A program made the translations under genes and the position numbers. Shown here piece by piece: positions 35,741-43,183 of a stretch of 64,000 nucleotides of DNA. The notes beneath the pieces were generated by a model. That model was not told where the DNA came from and did not search any database. It worked only from the letters and a program-made list of their open reading frames with translations. The stretch is from Prevotella fusca JCM 17724 (GTDB taxonomy: Bacteria; Bacteroidota; Bacteroidia; Bacteroidales; Bacteroidaceae): NCBI RefSeq assembly GCF_001262015.1, contig NZ_CP012075.1:62001-126000 (forward strand). The letters run 5' to 3'. Each line of letters starts with the position of its first letter. Position 1 is the first letter of the stretch.

Positions 35741-38242
35741 ATGAAAACTTGGAAAAGATTTCTACCCGATGTAGTGGTAGTCGTGTTGTTTGCGGTCATC
35801 TCGTTCGCTTACTTCTTCGTACCGGTTACTCAGGGTAAGATTCTCTATCGCCACGATGCCTCAGCAGGTGTCGGTTCGGCACAGGAAATGACAGAGTTTC
35901 AGAACCGTACAGGAGAGGCAACACGCTGGACGAACGCCATCTTCGGTGGTATGCCTACCTATCAGATGTCGCCATCGTATCAGTCGACAGACGGACTTTC
36001 GCAGGTGATGAATGCTTATCACCTTTGGTTGCCTGAGAATGTATGGTTCCTTTTTGTCTATCTCTTAGGTTTCTATATTCTGTTGAGAGCCTTCGATTTC
36101 CACCAGTCGTTGGCAGCCTTGGGTAGTATTATGTGGGCGTTCTCGTCCTACTTCCTAATCATCATTGCTGCCGGTCACCTCTGGAAGGTAATGGCCTTGG
36201 CTTATCTTCCACCGATGATTGCCGGTATTGTCTTGGCTTATCGAGGGCGTTATCTATCCGGATTCATTGTGACGGCTATCTTCACAGCCTTTGAAGTGAA
36301 AGCAAATCACGTGCAGATGACTTATTATTATCTGTTTATCATTCTCTTTATGGTTATCGCTTATCTCGTGCAAGCCGTTCGTGAGAAGCAACTTGCAGGC
36401 TTCCTCAAGGCTACGGGCGTATTGGCTGTTGCGGCATTGATTGGCGTTGCCATCAATCTTTCAAGCCTTTACCACACATGGCAGTATCAGAAAGAGAGCA
36501 TGCGTGGCAAGAGCGAGTTGCTGAAGGCGGATGGAGCCAACCAGACAAGTTCAGGACTTGATCGCGACTATATCACCCAGTGGAGTTATGGTATTCATGA
36601 GACAATGACCTTACTTGTGCCTGATGCAAAGGGTGGAGCAAGTGTTCCATTGAGCAAGAACGAGACGGCTATGTTGAAGGTTGACCCGCAGATACAGTCA
36701 ATGATTCCACAGCTCTACGACGCTTTTCCACAGTATTTCGGCTCACAGCCGGGAACGAGCGGTCCTGTTTACGTGGGTGCATTCGTCCTCTTCCTCTTCA
36801 TTTTAGGACTCTTCTTGGTGAAGGGTACAACGAAGTGGGCATTGTTGGCAGCCACAATACTGTCCGTTCTCCTTTCGTGGGGGCATAATTTCATGGGATT
36901 CACCAACTTCTTCCTCGATTACATACCGATGTATGCGAAGTTCCGAACGGTGGCAAGCATCCTTGTTATCGCTGAGTTCACCATTCCTCTCTTGGCAGCA
37001 TTGACGCTGAAGCGTCTTGTTGACGAGCCGGAACTGCTTGGTAAGAAGATGAAATATGCCTATATCAGCCTCGGCTTGACAGCCGGTGTAGCAGTCTTGG
37101 TAGCTGTGTTCCCTGACATGATGGGTCCGTTCTTCAGCGACCAGGAGCGTCAGATGATTAACAGTATCCAGGGAATGGACGGTAATACGGCAGGAGCAAT
37201 CCTTGCTAACATCTCCGCTATGCGTGCTGCAATGGTCAGCTCTGATGCCTGGCGTTCGGTTATCGTCATTCTCATCGGCTTCGCTCTGCTCTTCGCTTAC
37301 AAGATGAAGAAGTTGCGTGCCGACTATATGATAGCTGGTCTGTTGGTTCTCTGCCTCGTTGACATGTGGCAGGTTGATAAGCGTTACCTCAATGACGAGA
37401 TGTTCGTACCAAAGAGTGAGCGTGATATGCCACAGCAGCCCACAGCAGCCGATCTTGAGATTAACAAGGACAAGAGCCTCGACTATCGTGTACTGAACTT
37501 CGCTTCAAACACATTCAACGAGAACGAGACTTCTTACTTCCATAAGAGTATCGGTGGTTATCACCCTGCGAAGCTCCGTCGTTATCAGGAGATGATTGAT
37601 GCTTACATCGCTCCAGAGATGCAGAAGACGATGCAGGCGATTGCTGCTGCAGGCGGTGACATGCAGGCGGTGGATGGTGTCAAGACCTTCCCGGTGCTGA
37701 ACATGCTGAACACGAAGTACTTTATCCTTCCTCTGCAGGGTGGTGCAACTGCGCCGATACAGAATCCCTATGCGCAGGGCAACGGCTGGTTTGTCAATAA
37801 GCTCACCTATGTCAACGATGCCAATGCAGAGTATGCGCAGGTGGGTAAGATTGATGTTTGCCATGAGGCAGTAGCTGATAAGAAGTTTGAAGCTGCTTTG
37901 GGTCAGGCAAAGATGAACGACTCTACTGCAACTGTGAAGCTCGACAAGTATGAGCCTAACAATCTGCAATATACCGTCAACTCAAAGAATGGTGGTGTGG
38001 TAGTCTTCTCTGAGGTCTACTATCCGGGTTGGACAGCAACCGTTGATGGTCAGCCTGCAGAGCTTGGACGTGTGAACTACATCCTCCGTGCTGTGAGTGT
38101 GAAGCCGGGTAAGCACACGGTTGTACTCGACTTCCACCCAACAAGTATCTCAACTACTGAGACCATTGCTTACATTGCTATGATTATCTTGCTCTTGGCG
38201 ATTGTAGGAGCAGGGTATATGGAATGGAAGCGTAGGAAATAA
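35741..38242 (+). CDS. YfhO-family polytopic membrane protein
   Basis: The 833-residue product has about a dozen hydrophobic segments (for example VVVVVLFAVISFAYFFVPVT, LGSIMWAFSSYFLIIIAAGH, and a last one before the C-terminal EWKRRK). Two long extracytoplasmic loops lie near 255-330 and 560-780. The family resembles glycosyltransferases of the GT-C fold that use lipid-linked sugars; in Firmicutes YfhO glycosylates lipoteichoic acid. In Bacteroidota the acceptor is unknown. It has its own promoter and no obvious partner genes. Confidence 0.9.
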   Translation: MKTWKRFLPDVVVVVLFAVISFAYFFVPVTQGKILYRHDASAGVGSAQEMTEFQNRTGEATRWTNAIFGGMPTYQMSPSYQSTDGLSQVMNAYHLWLPENVWFLFVYLLGFYILLRAFDFHQSLAALGSIMWAFSSYFLIIIAAGHLWKVMALAYLPPMIAGIVLAYRGRYLSGFIVTAIFTAFEVKANHVQMTYYYLFIILFMVIAYLVQAVREKQLAGFLKATGVLAVAALIGVAINLSSLYHTWQYQKESMRGKSELLKADGANQTSSGLDRDYITQWSYGIHETMTLLVPDAKGGASVPLSKNETAMLKVDPQIQSMIPQLYDAFPQYFGSQPGTSGPVYVGAFVLFLFILGLFLVKGTTKWALLAATILSVLLSWGHNFMGFTNFFLDYIPMYAKFRTVASILVIAEFTIPLLAALTLKRLVDEPELLGKKMKYAYISLGLTAGVAVLVAVFPDMMGPFFSDQERQMINSIQGMDGNTAGAILANISAMRAAMVSSDAWRSVIVILIGFALLFAYKMKKLRADYMIAGLLVLCLVDMWQVDKRYLNDEMFVPKSERDMPQQPTAADLEINKDKSLDYRVLNFASNTFNENETSYFHKSIGGYHPAKLRRYQEMIDAYIAPEMQKTMQAIAAAGGDMQAVDGVKTFPVLNMLNTKYFILPLQGGATAPIQNPYAQGNGWFVNKLTYVNDANAEYAQVGKIDVCHEAVADKKFEAALGQAKMNDSTATVKLDKYEPNNLQYTVNSKNGGVVVFSEVYYPGWTATVDGQPAELGRVNYILRAVSVKPGKHTVVLDFHPTSISTTETIAYIAMIILLLAIVGAGYMEWKRRK

Positions 38243-38380
38243 ACTGGTAACAACCAGCCCCTCCCAGCCTCACCCCCAACCCCTCTCCGAGTGGAGAGGG
38301 GAGTGAAATGCGACAAAAGCAACAATCCCTCCCCTCTGTCCTCTCCTGTAGGGGGGGTAGCGAGATACCCCCCTATGTGA

Positions 38381-38466
38381 AGTTGACAAGTAGACGAGTG
38401 AACGAGTTGTTTGCTCTATTACAAGCACCTTGTCCATTTGTATACTCGTTAACTCGTAAACTTGTT
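38381..38466. repeat. Facing pair of 8-nt tandem tracts
   Basis: GTTGACAA, GTAGACGA and GTGAACGA (38382-38405) face a second tract (38419-38466) that is nearly identical to the one at 28992-29038 and runs the other way, so the two could pair. Confidence 0.7.
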
Positions 38467-38617
38467 CTCTCGTCAGCAAAGCTCTGTGTGCTCCGCAGGT
38501 CTTTAGTTCTCTCTGTGGCTTTGACATTCTGTTAATGCTCCGTGACTCTGCTTTCTGTGAGAGATTAATTCCCGAGGAAACTTGTAAATCTTTTTCAATG
38601 GGTCAAAGCTAATACAT

Positions 38618-38717
38618 GGTCTTTTGACTTTGAAAAGACGCCCAATTGACTTGCAAAAGATGCCCTTTTGAGGTCTTACTAACGCCCTTTTGAAGTCCAA
38701 TTAAGCACCTTTTCTTG
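38618..38717 (+). repeat. 22-bp phased array, copy 8
   Basis: Cores at 38618 (GGTCTTTTG), 38640 (GCCCAATTG), 38662 (GCCCTTTTG), 38684 (GCCCTTTTG) and 38705 (GCACCTTTTC): the same order and spacing (22, 22, 22, 21) as copy 1. Similarity continues through TATAACCATCTGATATTC and beyond. Confidence 0.88.
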
Positions 38718-38920
38718 CACAGTCTTATAACCATCTGATATTCTATCGATTACAAACTCAGCTTTTATACGTGTTTTTCGTCTTGTTCATAGGAGTTTTG
38801 GTTGTAAATATGTAATGATTTTTCAAATCCTTACCAGCGGGTTTCGAACCATTACAACAAGATGATTTTCCATAAAACTTTACCCTTATTCGACAATCGT
38901 CTACGCATTTGACGAAACAC

Positions 38921-38961
38921 AAAAGCCTCCCACAAGCATTAGAACTTGTGAGAGGCTTTTT
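38921..38961 (-). terminator. Bidirectional terminator between the YfhO gene and ettA
   Basis: AAAAGCCTCCCACAAG and CTTGTGAGAGGCTTTT form a 15-bp stem with one mismatch. T-rich sequence follows in either direction; it lies 158 bases past the ettA stop. Confidence 0.8.
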
Positions 38962-39118
38962 CATATACCCCACGCTCTATCCTTCATCGGTAATCACTCC
39001 CTTTCAACCAAAGACCATTGCTTCAGAGAAGCGATAGGGGTATCTTGCATTTTACTCCCCTCCCTACGGGGGAGGGGCTGCTTGGTTGTCTGCCTGGTTA
39101 GTTTTGTTGTTTTGGGCT

Positions 39119-40816
39119 TTACTCCTCCATCAACTTTCTATATCTACCTTTCTTAATCTCCTCATTGCCCAATCGGCGTGCCTTGTTGATTTCGTAATCA
39201 GAGAAGCCACCTTCAAAGTAGACAACTTCACCGTTACCCTCAAAGGCGAGGATGTGGGTACAGATACGGTCGAGGAACCAACGGTCGTGGCTGATGACAA
39301 CCGCACAACCAGCGAATGCCTCAAGACCTTCCTCCAATGCACGGAGTGTGTTCACGTCGATGTCATTGGTAGGCCCATCGAGGAGGAGGACATTGCCTTC
39401 CTGCTTCAATGCCATAGCCAACTGAAGACGGTTACGTTCACCACCTGAGAGTACAGAACAGAGCTTGCTCTGATCGGTACCAGAGAAGTTGAAACGTGAG
39501 AGATAAGCACGTGAATTGATGTCACGTCCACCCATGCGGATAGTCTCGTTGCCCTGTGAAACTACGTCATATACCGTCTTGTTAGGGTCGATATCCTTGT
39601 GCTGCTGGTCAACGTAAGCGAGCTTAACGGTCTCACCTACCTCAAACGTACCGCCATCAGCCTGCTCCAAGCCCATGATAAGGCGGAAGAGCGTTGTCTT
39701 ACCTGCACCATTAGGACCGATAACACCTACAATGCCGTTAGGAGGCAACATGAAGTTGAGGTCGTTGAAAAGAACCTTCTCGCCAAAAGCCTTCTGCACG
39801 TGCTGTGCTTCGATAACCTTATTGCCAAGACGTGGACCGTTAGGAATAAAGATTTCGAGTTTCTCCTCACGCTGCTTCTGCTCCTCGTTGAGCATCTGCT
39901 CGTAAGAGTTCAGACGAGCCTTACCCTTAGCCTGACGAGCCTTCGGTGCCATACGTACCCACTCCAACTCACGCTCCAAAGTTTTGCGACGCTTAGAAGC
40001 CGACTTCTCTTCCTGCTCCATGCGCTTTGTCTTCTGGTCGAGCCATGAAGAGTAGTTACCCTTCCAAGGAATGCCCTCGCCACGGTCGAGCTCAAGAATC
40101 CACTCGCTCACATCGTCAAGGAAGTAACGGTCGTGGGTAACAGCGATGACAGTACCCTCATACTGCTGCAGGTGCTGCTCCAACCAGTCGATACTCTCGG
40201 CATCAAGGTGGTTGGTAGGCTCATCGAGCAACAATACGTCTGGCTTCTGAAGAAGCAGGCGGCAGAGTGCAACACGACGACGCTCACCTCCAGAGAGGTT
40301 GGTCACAGGCAAATCGCCCTTAGGACAACGCAGTGCATCCATCGCACGCTCCAAGCGTGAATCAATGTTCCAAGCATCTGTTGCATCGATGATATCCTGC
40401 AATTCTGCCTGACGCTGCATCAGCTTATCCATCTTGTCAGCATCAGAGTAATACTCCTCCAAGCCGAACTTTACGTTAATATCGTCATATTCCTTCAGTG
40501 CATCATAGATATGCTGCACACCCTCCATGACATTCTCCTTCACGGTCTTAGCCTCATCGAGCGGTGGATCCTGTGGCAGATAACCCACAGAGTAGCCCGG
40601 ACTCCATACCACTTCACCCTGTGTTGGTTCCACAAGACCAGCGATAATCTTCATCAGCGTAGACTTACCTGCGCCGTTGAGACCAATAATACCTATCTTT
40701 GCACCATAGAAGAACGAGAGGTAAATGTTCTTCAGAATCTGTTTCTGGTTCTGTGGGATAATCTTCGATACACCCACCATTGAGAAGATAATCTTCTTGT
40801 CGTCTACTGTTGCCAT
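39119..40816 (-). CDS. ettA: ABC-F translation factor EttA, altered second ATPase site
   Basis: EttA binds the ribosomal E site and gates elongation by ATP level. The 565-residue product has two ABC domains: NBD1 with GLNGAGKST, LSGGERRRVALCRLLL and DVLLLDEPTNHLD, and NBD2 with GPNGAGKTT, LSGGERNRLQLAMAL and NVLLLDGPTNDID. In NBD2 the catalytic glutamate after the Walker B aspartate is glycine (codon GGG at 39374-39376, residue 481), one base from GAG. The arm and linker (KSASKRRKTLERELEWVRM) are present. ATG 40816 is used because a -7 box at 40841-40848 lies downstream of the more distal start. Confidence 0.95.
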   Translation of the reverse strand: MATVDDKKIIFSMVGVSKIIPQNQKQILKNIYLSFFYGAKIGIIGLNGAGKSTLMKIIAGLVEPTQGEVVWSPGYSVGYLPQDPPLDEAKTVKENVMEGVQHIYDALKEYDDINVKFGLEEYYSDADKMDKLMQRQAELQDIIDATDAWNIDSRLERAMDALRCPKGDLPVTNLSGGERRRVALCRLLLQKPDVLLLDEPTNHLDAESIDWLEQHLQQYEGTVIAVTHDRYFLDDVSEWILELDRGEGIPWKGNYSSWLDQKTKRMEQEEKSASKRRKTLERELEWVRMAPKARQAKGKARLNSYEQMLNEEQKQREEKLEIFIPNGPRLGNKVIEAQHVQKAFGEKVLFNDLNFMLPPNGIVGVIGPNGAGKTTLFRLIMGLEQADGGTFEVGETVKLAYVDQQHKDIDPNKTVYDVVSQGNETIRMGGRDINSRAYLSRFNFSGTDQSKLCSVLSGGERNRLQLAMALKQEGNVLLLDGPTNDIDVNTLRALEEGLEAFAGCAVVISHDRWFLDRICTHILAFEGNGEVVYFEGGFSDYEINKARRLGNEEIKKGRYRKLMEE

Positions 40817-40840
40817 TAATTCTTTCGTTTGTTTTGTAGG

Positions 40841-40848
40841 CAAAGATA
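40841..40848 (-). promoter_or_regulatory. ettA: -7 box for ettA
   Basis: The minus strand reads TATCTTTG, 24 bases before the ATG at 40816. Confidence 0.6.
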
Positions 40849-41114
40849 ACGAAAATAATTCATATTGGCAAATTAAGACACAAGTTAAGAAGTGGACAAG
40901 TTTACAAGGTGACAAGTGAACAAGGTACTTGCGGAAAGAAGACAGAGGAAATAAAAGACAGGGTAACAGAAGAACGCTTAGGATTCAGCCTTTTATCGTC
41001 TCAACATATAGCGACTTTCTGATAATTACCACAGCCCCAGAAACTATTATATCTATCTTCTTTGTGAACGAGAGAATATGTATTGTTTTCATTTTTTTTA
41101 TTGACGAAAAGAAA
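40849..41114. other. Gap between ettA and the KilA-N gene
   Basis: This gap holds an 8-nt tract at 40884-40926 (units AGTGGACA, AGTTTACA, AGGTGACA, AGTGAACA) just upstream of the ettA promoter, then AT-rich sequence with no gene seen. Confidence 0.6.
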
Positions 41115-41933
41115 TCACCGTAAAAGATTTCTATTACTATTCCTCTCAAGGATTTGCATTTGATGAATAGCTATCTGATTAAGTCTGACAAGTCTTTCCC
41201 CTTGAGGTATATCGTCATTGATAAGTACTGCATTGATATTCTCCATGTTCGACAAACAAATCAATTCATTTACAGAAGCATAGTCACGAATATTACCTTT
41301 CAAATCTGGATTAGACTCTCGCCATTGTCTGGCTGTCATTCCAAACATGGCAACATTCAGCACGTCTGCCTCCTCTGCATAAATGATGTTTGCCTGCGTA
41401 GAGGTAATTTTCTCAGGGATGAGACGACTCTTTATAGCATCCGTATGTATGCGATAGTTTATCTTAGATAATTCTCTTTTTGCAGTCCATCCTATCAACT
41501 CTTGTTCTTTAGCTTTCAGACGTTGAAACTCCATGACAAGATAAAGTTCAAACTCAACAGAAACCCAATTAGCAAACTTGAAAGCTATATCACGCTGAGC
41601 AAAAGTACCACCACCAGCTCCATTCTTAGTGAAGATACCTATTGCTGCAGTCAACTCCACCCATCTGGTTGGGCTCATAGTAAAAGAGTTACTACCTGCT
41701 TCTGTCAAAAGGGGGTCGAATTCGACCCCTTTGAAGTTAGGATTGTTTAGTTTCTCCCATAAACCCAAATACTCCAGCGTATTCTTTTGGCGCATCCAAT
41801 TCTTAACAACGTCTTTAGGCTCAGCAGCATTCTTCTGTCGAGCAATGTCTGTTATACAGATGTAATCAATACCATCTTTTGTCATAGTCTTAATTGCTAC
41901 ATCTTTAACGAAGATTTCTCCCTTCTTTGTCAT
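41115..41933 (-). CDS. KilA-N domain DNA-binding protein
   Basis: KilA-N domains are DNA-binding modules common in phages and phage-derived bacterial genes. The 272-residue product carries the domain at about 15-130 (DYICITDIARQKNAAEPKDV, VKNWMRQKNTLEYLGLWEKL, FTMSPTRWVELTAAIGIFTK, NWVSVEFELYLVMEFQRLK). Residues 150-272 form a helical C-terminal region (IRDYASVNELICLSNMENIN) without an identified domain. No phage genes surround it. It marks the left edge of an accessory stretch; its target is unknown. Confidence 0.85.
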   Translation of the reverse strand: MTKKGEIFVKDVAIKTMTKDGIDYICITDIARQKNAAEPKDVVKNWMRQKNTLEYLGLWEKLNNPNFKGVEFDPLLTEAGSNSFTMSPTRWVELTAAIGIFTKNGAGGGTFAQRDIAFKFANWVSVEFELYLVMEFQRLKAKEQELIGWTAKRELSKINYRIHTDAIKSRLIPEKITSTQANIIYAEEADVLNVAMFGMTARQWRESNPDLKGNIRDYASVNELICLSNMENINAVLINDDIPQGERLVRLNQIAIHQMQILERNSNRNLLR

Positions 41934-41960
41934 AGTATTATTATTTTATAAATATATGTG

Positions 41961-41968
41961 CAAAGATA
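41961..41968 (-). promoter_or_regulatory. -7 box for the KilA-N gene
   Basis: The minus strand reads TATCTTTG, 27 bases before the ATG. Confidence 0.6.
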
Positions 41969-42019
41969 ATACAAAATAACTTTTCTCTCACTATCATTGA
42001 CAAAATACTTGTAAAATCA

Positions 42020-42048
42020 TTGATAATTCAGAATAATGTTTACCTTTG
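42020..42048 (+). promoter_or_regulatory. Promoter for the twin membrane proteins
   Basis: TTG (42020-42022), an 18-base gap and TACCTTTG (42041-42048) make a strong Bacteroidota promoter, with a leader of about 145 bases before the ATG at 42198. AGCATTC/GAATGCT (42106-42112 with 42147-42153) can pair within the leader. Confidence 0.7.
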
Positions 42049-42197
42049 CAGGGGGTAATCATTAACAGAATACTAACGTATTGGCTAACAAACATAAATG
42101 TACGGAGCATTCTTATCTTTACCTACTTTCAAACACCCACAGACAGGAATGCTTATCCCCAAGATTAGGGAAGTGTTATCTTATAAAACAAACGATT

Positions 42198-42479
42198 ATG
42201 AAAGAAAAACTCATGCCATATAGATGGATAGCTTACGTGTTAGCATGGTATATATTCCAGATGTATCCTGCCTATCTCCAAATGACTTCTACGTCGGAAG
42301 AATATCTCGTAACACTTTTCCTAATATCAGTAGTGGTAATTCTCTTTTGCTCTTACAAATTTGGTTCAGAGAAAGGAAAGGTTCTTGGCATACTGATGTT
42401 TCTAATAGCTGTGCTTATCGACGTATTCGTTGCGTTCTTCACGTTTGCAATGTTGCTGGGAATGAACTGGCACAATTAG
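42198..42479 (+). CDS. Small three-segment membrane protein, twin 1
   Basis: The 93-residue product has three predicted membrane segments: WIAYVLAWYIFQMYPAYL, LVTLFLISVVVILFCSYKFG and GILMFLIAVLIDVFVAFFTF. A loop motif SYKFGSEKG sits between the second and third. It is clearly paralogous to the next gene (SYKFGKEKG, GILMF, LFVAF, LLGxxW). ATG 42198 is preferred over a TTG at 42081 in the same frame. I do not recognise the family; no enzyme motif is visible. Confidence 0.75.
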   Translation: MKEKLMPYRWIAYVLAWYIFQMYPAYLQMTSTSEEYLVTLFLISVVVILFCSYKFGSEKGKVLGILMFLIAVLIDVFVAFFTFAMLLGMNWHN

Positions 42480-42502
42480 ATCACACTAAGAAACAAATAA
42501 TT

Positions 42503-42778
42503 ATGGGAGAAAAACATACATTAAACAAATGGATCGGTTATGCTATCTTATGGAGTTTGATTGCTTACCCCTGTTTAATCTTAGCATGTAATTCACCGGA
42601 GAATTTCGTCTTCACTTTATTAGTATTCATAGCAATCATTCTCTATCTCTCCTACAAGTTTGGAAAAGAGAAAGGAATCATTGCAGGAATCCTAATGTTT
42701 TTCATTACAATAATATTAAATCTATTTGTTGCGTTTTCCACGTATGCAATATTGCTGGGACTGACCTGGCGGAATTAA
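42503..42778 (+). CDS. Small three-segment membrane protein, twin 2
   Basis: The 91-residue paralog of the preceding gene starts 23 bases after it. The two align along their whole length, with matching ends (LLGMNWHN and LLGLTWRN), so they arose by tandem duplication followed by strong divergence. Membrane segments are at about 10-28, 35-52 and 60-84. They share one promoter. They could form a hetero-oligomer, as seen with paired small membrane proteins such as SMR transporters, but size and sequence do not establish that. Confidence 0.75.
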   Translation: MGEKHTLNKWIGYAILWSLIAYPCLILACNSPENFVFTLLVFIAIILYLSYKFGKEKGIIAGILMFFITIILNLFVAFSTYAILLGLTWRN

Positions 42779-42868
42779 GGATAATGAAAAGTGTTGTTCA
42801 CTCAATTTTATGCTGATAAACTAATTTATACTCAAAAGGGACTCTTTGTCTTGCAGGCTGTTATTAGA

Positions 42869-42979
42869 ATGAAGAGAAGTAACAGCGTTAGAGTAGGTTT
42901 ATATCTTTTCCTGTGTATAGTTTCTATTATCAGTTTATTTTATATCTTCAGAAACATTCTGATGATGCGTCAAGGGTAA
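42869..42979 (+). CDS. Possible 36-residue membrane peptide
   Basis: The open frame MKRSNSVRVGLYLFLCIVSI continues to 36 residues with a basic N-terminus and one hydrophobic segment. It lies 90 bases after twin 2 and before a strong terminator, so it would be in the same transcript. No ribosome site is evident; it may be chance. Confidence 0.3.
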   Translation: MKRSNSVRVGLYLFLCIVSIISLFYIFRNILMMRQG

Positions 42980-43026
42980 TGAGATTTTCTCATACGGTAA
43001 TGTACTTCAGCTGATTATCAGCCATA

Positions 43027-43074
43027 AAAACGATTACCCTCTTCATTCGAAAGAATGAAGAGGGTAATCGTTTT
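43027..43074. terminator. Perfect 22-bp stem with GAAA loop
   Basis: Positions 43027-43048 pair perfectly with 43053-43074 around GAAA. The stem begins AAAACGATTACC and ends in TTTT, so it should terminate transcripts from both sides (twin membrane genes and the leftward helicase gene). Confidence 0.9.
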
Positions 43075-43183
43075 ATCCTGCTTTGGACTTGCTTCATTTC
43101 ATTTAATACGAATAAGCGGATAAGAGCTTCGTTTTGAATGCCGCTTTCTTATTCTATATCATTATGATAGATATGGCTCAGTT

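Larger units (their letters stand above)
38243..38920. other. Repeat-dense gap after the YfhO gene
   Basis: No gene is seen. In order: G/C-rich hairpins (38256-38372), an 8-nt tract (38381-38410), an inverted 8-nt tract (38419-38466), a 22-bp array (38618-38717) and the flank shared with copy 1 (to about 38917). Confidence 0.75.

Noticed and set aside
38831..38850. TTCGAACC stretch resembling a tRNA T-arm
   Set aside because: No acceptor stem or anticodon arm can be drawn around it, and the same place in the 8.6-kb copy reads differently.
42224..42778. Single 184-codon protein covering both small membrane genes
   Set aside because: Its first 93 codons are the wrong frame of twin 1; the ATG at 42503 begins the part homologous to twin 1.
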